Assembly (NCBI RefSeq): GCF_009806575.1
Contig: NZ_CP047095.1
Location: 2,236,001-2,300,000, forward strand
Source of the DNA: Rossellomorea marisflavi
Lineage (GTDB): Bacteria; Bacillota; Bacilli; Bacillales; Bacillaceae_B
Direction of reading: 5' to 3'
DNA length: 64,000 nt
Shown: positions 60,966 to 64,000 of the stretch, piece by piece
How the letters are laid out: each line of letters starts with the position of its first letter
Numbering within the stretch: the first letter of the stretch is position 1
Program-made: the position numbers and the translations under genes
Notes under the pieces: generated by a model
Told to the model about the DNA's origin: nothing
The model's database searches: none
Seen by the model: the letters and a program-made list of their open reading frames with translations, nothing else

Positions 60966-60994
60966 GATCACATTCAAAAAGGAGCTGAACAACC

Positions 60995-61840
60995 ATTAAA
61001 ATAGAATATGAATGGATCGGCACTGGGAAAGATCACCTCGTGATCGAGACGGGAATCGGATGTCCTTACTATGAGTGGCGTTCTTTATGTGAACATCTTG
61101 CCAGCGACTACCGCATTCTGTTGTATCACCGCCAAGGATACGGCAAAAGCCCTGAATCAATACGACCCAGGGATACCACATCCATTTCAGTGGAGCTGCA
61201 CGAGCTTCTTCTATCATTGGAGGTCAACGTCCCATTTACCCTTTTGGGCCATTCCTACGGTGGTTTATGTGCCCAGCATTTCACTCGCTTGTTCCCTCAC
61301 CTGGTAAAACATCTCATATTGGTCGATTCCACATCCAAGAACTTCATGACACTTTATGAATTGGGAACACCCGTGTTGAATTCGTATATTGCCCTTGAAC
61401 AAATGATTGAAGCAAACAAGGTCCGCAGTACCAAAACTCAAGCTGAGCTCACAAACGAGATCCCATCTGATTCTGTTGAAGAGATGAAAGCTTTCTTGAC
61501 CTCTCCCCTCCTGTATCAGACTGTCGCAGATGAATTTTCCCTTTGGGAACATAGCAGTGAGACCATGAAGAAGTCCGGACCTTTTCCTGATCTACCCCTC
61601 ACCATTATCGCCCGCGCCCCCGAAGTATCGGCCCTGCCTTTTATCAAGCATGGCATCCCTGCGGAGGAAGCTTACCGGTATGAGCAACGATGGCATGAAC
61701 TTCAGCAGGAATTAAGTCGATTATCGAAAAAGGGCGAGATGGTGATTGCCAAGGGCAGTGATCATGAAATCCACTTGGACAGACCCGATCAAGTGATTGA
61801 ATGCCTTCTGAAAAGCAAAAAAAGTGGTGCATGGACATGA
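60995..61840 (+). CDS. Alpha/beta hydrolase, apparent ATT start
   Basis: 281 residues if it begins at ATT 60995, 10 bases after AAGGAG. The first strand, IKIEYEWIGTGKDHLVIETG, is required by the fold, yet no ATG, GTG or TTG lies between the in-frame stop at 60986 and GTG 61040, which would remove that strand. Catalytic residues: Ser in GHSYGGLC, His in GSDHEIH, an Asp in LVDST region or near residue 232. Oxyanion segment ETGIGCPYYEW. Generic esterase/lipase-type; substrate unknown. ATT starts are rare (infC is the classic case), or the base is misread. Confidence 0.8.
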   Translation: MKIEYEWIGTGKDHLVIETGIGCPYYEWRSLCEHLASDYRILLYHRQGYGKSPESIRPRDTTSISVELHELLLSLEVNVPFTLLGHSYGGLCAQHFTRLFPHLVKHLILVDSTSKNFMTLYELGTPVLNSYIALEQMIEANKVRSTKTQAELTNEIPSDSVEEMKAFLTSPLLYQTVADEFSLWEHSSETMKKSGPFPDLPLTIIARAPEVSALPFIKHGIPAEEAYRYEQRWHELQQELSRLSKKGEMVIAKGSDHEIHLDRPDQVIECLLKSKKSGAWT

Positions 61841-61860
61841 AGTCCTGCACCACTTTTCAT
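61817..61860 (+). terminator. Terminator of the hydrolase gene
   Basis: AAAAGTGGTGCA / TGCACCACTTTT around an inner GGAC/GTCC stem that includes the stop codon, then CATTCTTATT. Confidence 0.82.
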
Positions 61861-61931
61861 TCTTATTCCTTACCGAATACCTTGACCACACTCAGCCATA
61901 CTAAGAAAAACGATTGAAAGCAGATGATTTC

Positions 61932-62660
61932 ATGAGAAAGTGGCTAGTGATGGTGTCAATGATGATCTTGATCATGCTTCCGGCTCCGGCAGATGCCCAG
62001 CAGGTTGAGCGAAGCATGGTCGAACCGAAGGGAGAAGTCATCTGGGAAGTCCCCATGCCTTTCAAAAAAGTGGCGATCACGTTCGATGATGGACCCCACC
62101 CTGTTTATACTCCGCAGATCCTCCAGATTCTGAAATACTATGATGCAAAAGCAACATTTTTCCTCACAGGCGAGCGGATCGAACGGTTTCCTGACCTCGT
62201 AAAAAGGGAAGTGAAAGAGGGACACGAAATCGGAAATCATTCTTTTACGCATCCGAACTTCAGCTCGCTTTCCCTGAGGGATATTGAAAAAGAAATATCC
62301 ACTACGGAAGAACTTCTACTACAGTTCCAGCCGGGGACCAGGCCAAAATTGTTCAGGCCGCCTGGAGGCGAACTTTCCATGCCTGTGCTCGGTTTGATGA
62401 AAGAAATGGATTTAATGCCCATCCTCTGGTCATGGCATCAGGATCCGAAAGATTGGGCAGGACGTTCAAGCGAAGCCATTTCAGCCCATGTTCTCGAGAA
62501 TATCCACAACGGAGACATCATCCTCCTCCATGATTCCGGTGGGAATCGGAAGGAAACCGTTAAAGCGCTGGAAACGATTTTATCTGCTTTGACTGAAAAA
62601 GGGTATCAGTTTGTCACCGTACAGGAGCTGATGGAGACGGATCCGGTATTCGGTTTTTGA
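61932..62660 (+). CDS. Secreted polysaccharide deacetylase
   Basis: 242 residues from ATG 61932 (TTG 61914 is an alternative; neither has a strong RBS). Signal peptide about 1-23 (ending ADA), then a NodB domain with the metal and catalytic motifs KVAITFDDGPHP, HSFTHPNF (the zinc His-x3-His pair), LFRPPGGE and DIILLHDSGG. It should remove N- or O-acetyl groups from peptidoglycan or another surface polysaccharide. Stands alone between terminators; which Pda-type enzyme it corresponds to is unresolved. Confidence 0.87.
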   Translation: MRKWLVMVSMMILIMLPAPADAQQVERSMVEPKGEVIWEVPMPFKKVAITFDDGPHPVYTPQILQILKYYDAKATFFLTGERIERFPDLVKREVKEGHEIGNHSFTHPNFSSLSLRDIEKEISTTEELLLQFQPGTRPKLFRPPGGELSMPVLGLMKEMDLMPILWSWHQDPKDWAGRSSEAISAHVLENIHNGDIILLHDSGGNRKETVKALETILSALTEKGYQFVTVQELMETDPVFGF

Positions 62661-62759
62661 GATTGGCACCTCTCTCAAGGAGATGCCATAAAGCGTTCTG
62701 AAGGTACCCAACCCTCGTCCTTAACTGTAAAGATCAATGCAGACTGTTCACACACAAAA

Positions 62760-62809
62760 AGCATTCAAAACCACGCTTAGACAATGTCAAAGCGTGGATT
62801 TTGAATGCT
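62760..62809. terminator. Long hairpin between converging genes
   Basis: AGCATTCAAAACCACGCTT pairs with AAGCGTGGATTTTGAATGCT with a single bulge and a 10-base loop. No long T tract, but position between the deacetylase and the DJ-1 gene suits a bidirectional terminator. Confidence 0.65.
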
Positions 62810-62838
62810 GATAAAAATCCGCTGACTGGCTTTTCACC

Positions 62839-63468
62839 TCATGCTTTGATTGAATTCATTAGCCCGAAGAAGTGTTCAGGTTTCTGGGTCTTATTTAGTT
62901 GATACCATGACTGTAATGTAGCCGGTGCAAATACATCTGCTTTTTCCAGAACCTCCCTCGCAAATTCCAGGGGAGCTACACCTGAAGCAGTAACCAGATT
63001 ACCATCGGATACGACAGGCCCCATCTCATAATGCCTTTCTCCATGATAATTCGGACAGACCATTTTCATATAGTCTGCGTCATTGCCTGTGTGCTTTCTG
63101 GAATCCAGGTATCCCATATTAGCAAGAGCTTCAGTGGCACCACAAATTGCCGCAACAATCGTTCCCAGCTCTAGAGCTTCGCCGATTTTTTTCAGTATTG
63201 GCTGATGAATGGCTTCTCCCCAAGTAGTCCCTCCAGGTAAAATGAACAAGTCCTCTCTCTCAACCATGCACTCATTCAGAGAAAGATCGGGTATGATGCA
63301 CAGCCCTCCCATCGTCGTAATCATTTCTTTCGTTGCTCCTACTGTCACTACTTTTAAAGGTCCAGTATCTTTTTTGAAGTATCGGCCCGTGTTTAGTTCG
63401 GCAATCAGATATCCATATTCCCAGTCTGACATTGTGTTGAATACATAAAGATAAACGCTTGTCTGCAT
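62839..63468 (-). CDS. DJ-1/PfpI-family protein (class I amidotransferase-like)
   Basis: 209 residues: LFILPGGTTWGEA and the nucleophile elbow AAICGATEALA with Cys near residue 110. It is the ThiJ/YajL-like type found beside regulators, distinct from the Hsp31-like paralogue at 2239. ATG 63468 has GGGAGTGCT upstream. A WYL-type regulator lies immediately upstream on the same strand, so this gene may be its target. Activity (deglycase, isonitrile hydratase-like or other) cannot be told. Confidence 0.85.
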   Translation of the reverse strand: MQTSVYLYVFNTMSDWEYGYLIAELNTGRYFKKDTGPLKVVTVGATKEMITTMGGLCIIPDLSLNECMVEREDLFILPGGTTWGEAIHQPILKKIGEALELGTIVAAICGATEALANMGYLDSRKHTGNDADYMKMVCPNYHGERHYEMGPVVSDGNLVTASGVAPLEFAREVLEKADVFAPATLQSWYQLNKTQKPEHFFGLMNSIKA

Positions 63469-63512
63469 TCCATAGCACTCCCATCACCATTGATATAGCC
63501 TATTATAAAGGT

Positions 63513-63541
63513 ACATCCCTGACAGCTACTGTCAGGGATGT
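63513..63541. promoter_or_regulatory. Perfect 13-bp inverted repeat between the WYL and DJ-1 genes
   Basis: ACATCCCTGACAG (63513-63525) and CTGTCAGGGATGT (63529-63541) around CTA. On the reverse strand it follows the WYL stop by three bases and is followed by ACCTTTATAAT. It may terminate the WYL gene or be an operator upstream of the DJ-1 promoter (TATAAT at about 63503). Confidence 0.65.
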
Positions 63542-63543
63542 CA

Positions 63544-64000
63544 TCATTCTTGATGAAATGTTATTAATTCAGACAAGACCTCAACAAGTCTTTTTTTCAG
63601 ACTTACAGGCTCAACAACTTGAATCGATTTTCCGTACGGTAATAGCACATTGGGGATATATGCATGTACGATGTCTTTTTCAAGAAGGAACACGGCTTGA
63701 TTTGATTCCCTTTCCTGTACATAATGTCCTAAAAACCAATGTCGGCACACATCATTCAGCGTATTTTCATTCCCACTGATAACCATGCGAGTGATCCGTT
63801 CCTTTTCTTTTATCGTCGGAAGGAGATTCTTCATGAAAAAGTCACGTGCTGAAAAATCCTCTGGTCTGCAAAAAGTCTTTTCGGTTAACCAAACACGTTC
63901 AATACGATCGACTCGAAAACTGCGGAGGTCACTTCTATGATGACAAAATCCGATCACATACCATTTATTGTTCCAATAGAGCATTTTGTATGGGTCGACC
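63544..64000 (-). CDS. WYL-domain transcriptional regulator, N-terminus outside window
   Basis: C-terminal 150 or so residues of a YafY/WYL-type regulator: DPYKMLYWNNKWYVIGFC is the WYL signature, followed by LRSFRVDRIERV and a WCX-like C-terminal domain. The frame is open to the window edge, so the ATG at 63984 is internal and the HTH domain is missing here. WYL proteins bind nucleotides or ssDNA as signals. The adjacent DJ-1 gene on the same strand and the palindrome between them suggest local control. Confidence 0.83.
   Translation of the reverse strand, partial: VDPYKMLYWNNKWYVIGFCHHRSDLRSFRVDRIERVWLTEKTFCRPEDFSARDFFMKNLLPTIKEKERITRMVISGNENTLNDVCRHWFLGHYVQERESNQAVFLLEKDIVHAYIPNVLLPYGKSIQVVEPVSLKKRLVEVLSELITFHQE

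Overview
The window is chromosomal DNA from an endospore-forming member of the Bacillaceae. Evidence: spore genes (sspP, a damaged sspO, sspN, tlp, a YjcZ-type peptide), B. subtilis-like gene order around citB/acnA-yneN-...-sspN-tlp-yneP-yneQ-yneR-plsY-...-yneT-parE-parC-alsT, Gram-positive ribosome binding sites, and sites resembling SigB, CcpC and PerR boxes. A Rossellomorea/Bacillus-type host is my guess from protein flavour only. No rRNA, tRNA, CRISPR array, intact insertion sequence or prophage is visible.

Layout. 0-5 kb: 3' part of topB, a DJ-1/PfpI stress protein, a LrgA/LrgB pair, methionine aminopeptidase and a tiny zinc-ribbon protein. 5-10 kb: cell wall and osmotic genes (two tandem 3D-domain proteins, a BCCT betaine transporter, a YjcZ peptide, a lytic transglycosylase). 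10-31 kb: conserved core with a SF1 helicase, the sspO-sspP spore cluster, aconitase with its CcpC-type operator, a ResA-like protein, FbpB-like peptide, sspN-tlp, yneP/yneQ/yneR, a CapA-like protein, plsY, a nucleobase permease, yneT, topoisomerase IV (parE-parC) and alsT. 29-41 kb: mixed accessory genes (MocR/EamA divergent pair, staygreen protein, small membrane proteins, a CNNM/CorC exporter-like protein, NUDIX-DUF4256 pair, a decayed SDR gene, SigB-type csbD, a TetR/MFS divergent pair). 41-54 kb: class B PBP, aldo-keto reductase, LmrA/LmrB-like TetR-MFS operon, P1 peptidase, YdcF protein, YibE/F pair, RsbR-like PAS-STAS protein, IDEAL protein. 54-64 kb: redox operon (nitroreductase, SDR, glucose 1-dehydrogenase), a BNR protein pair, katG with PerR box, an alpha/beta hydrolase apparently starting at ATT, a polysaccharide deacetylase, a second DJ-1 protein and the C-terminal part of a WYL regulator.

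Themes: general stress (three SigB-like promoters), oxidative/electrophile stress (katG, DJ-1 proteins, nitroreductase operon), envelope maintenance and drug efflux. Four reading frames are broken by short indels (sspO, parC, DUF4256 gene, SDR remnant). Because parC is normally essential and two of the breaks are one base short in G/C runs, sequence error is a serious explanation for at least those. I did not find a clearly novel defence or mobile system. The most interesting unexplained signals are regulatory: repeated TTGAT-NN-RTCAA sites at the redox operon, phased TGTCAT repeats at the second 3D gene, and several perfect palindromes at promoters.
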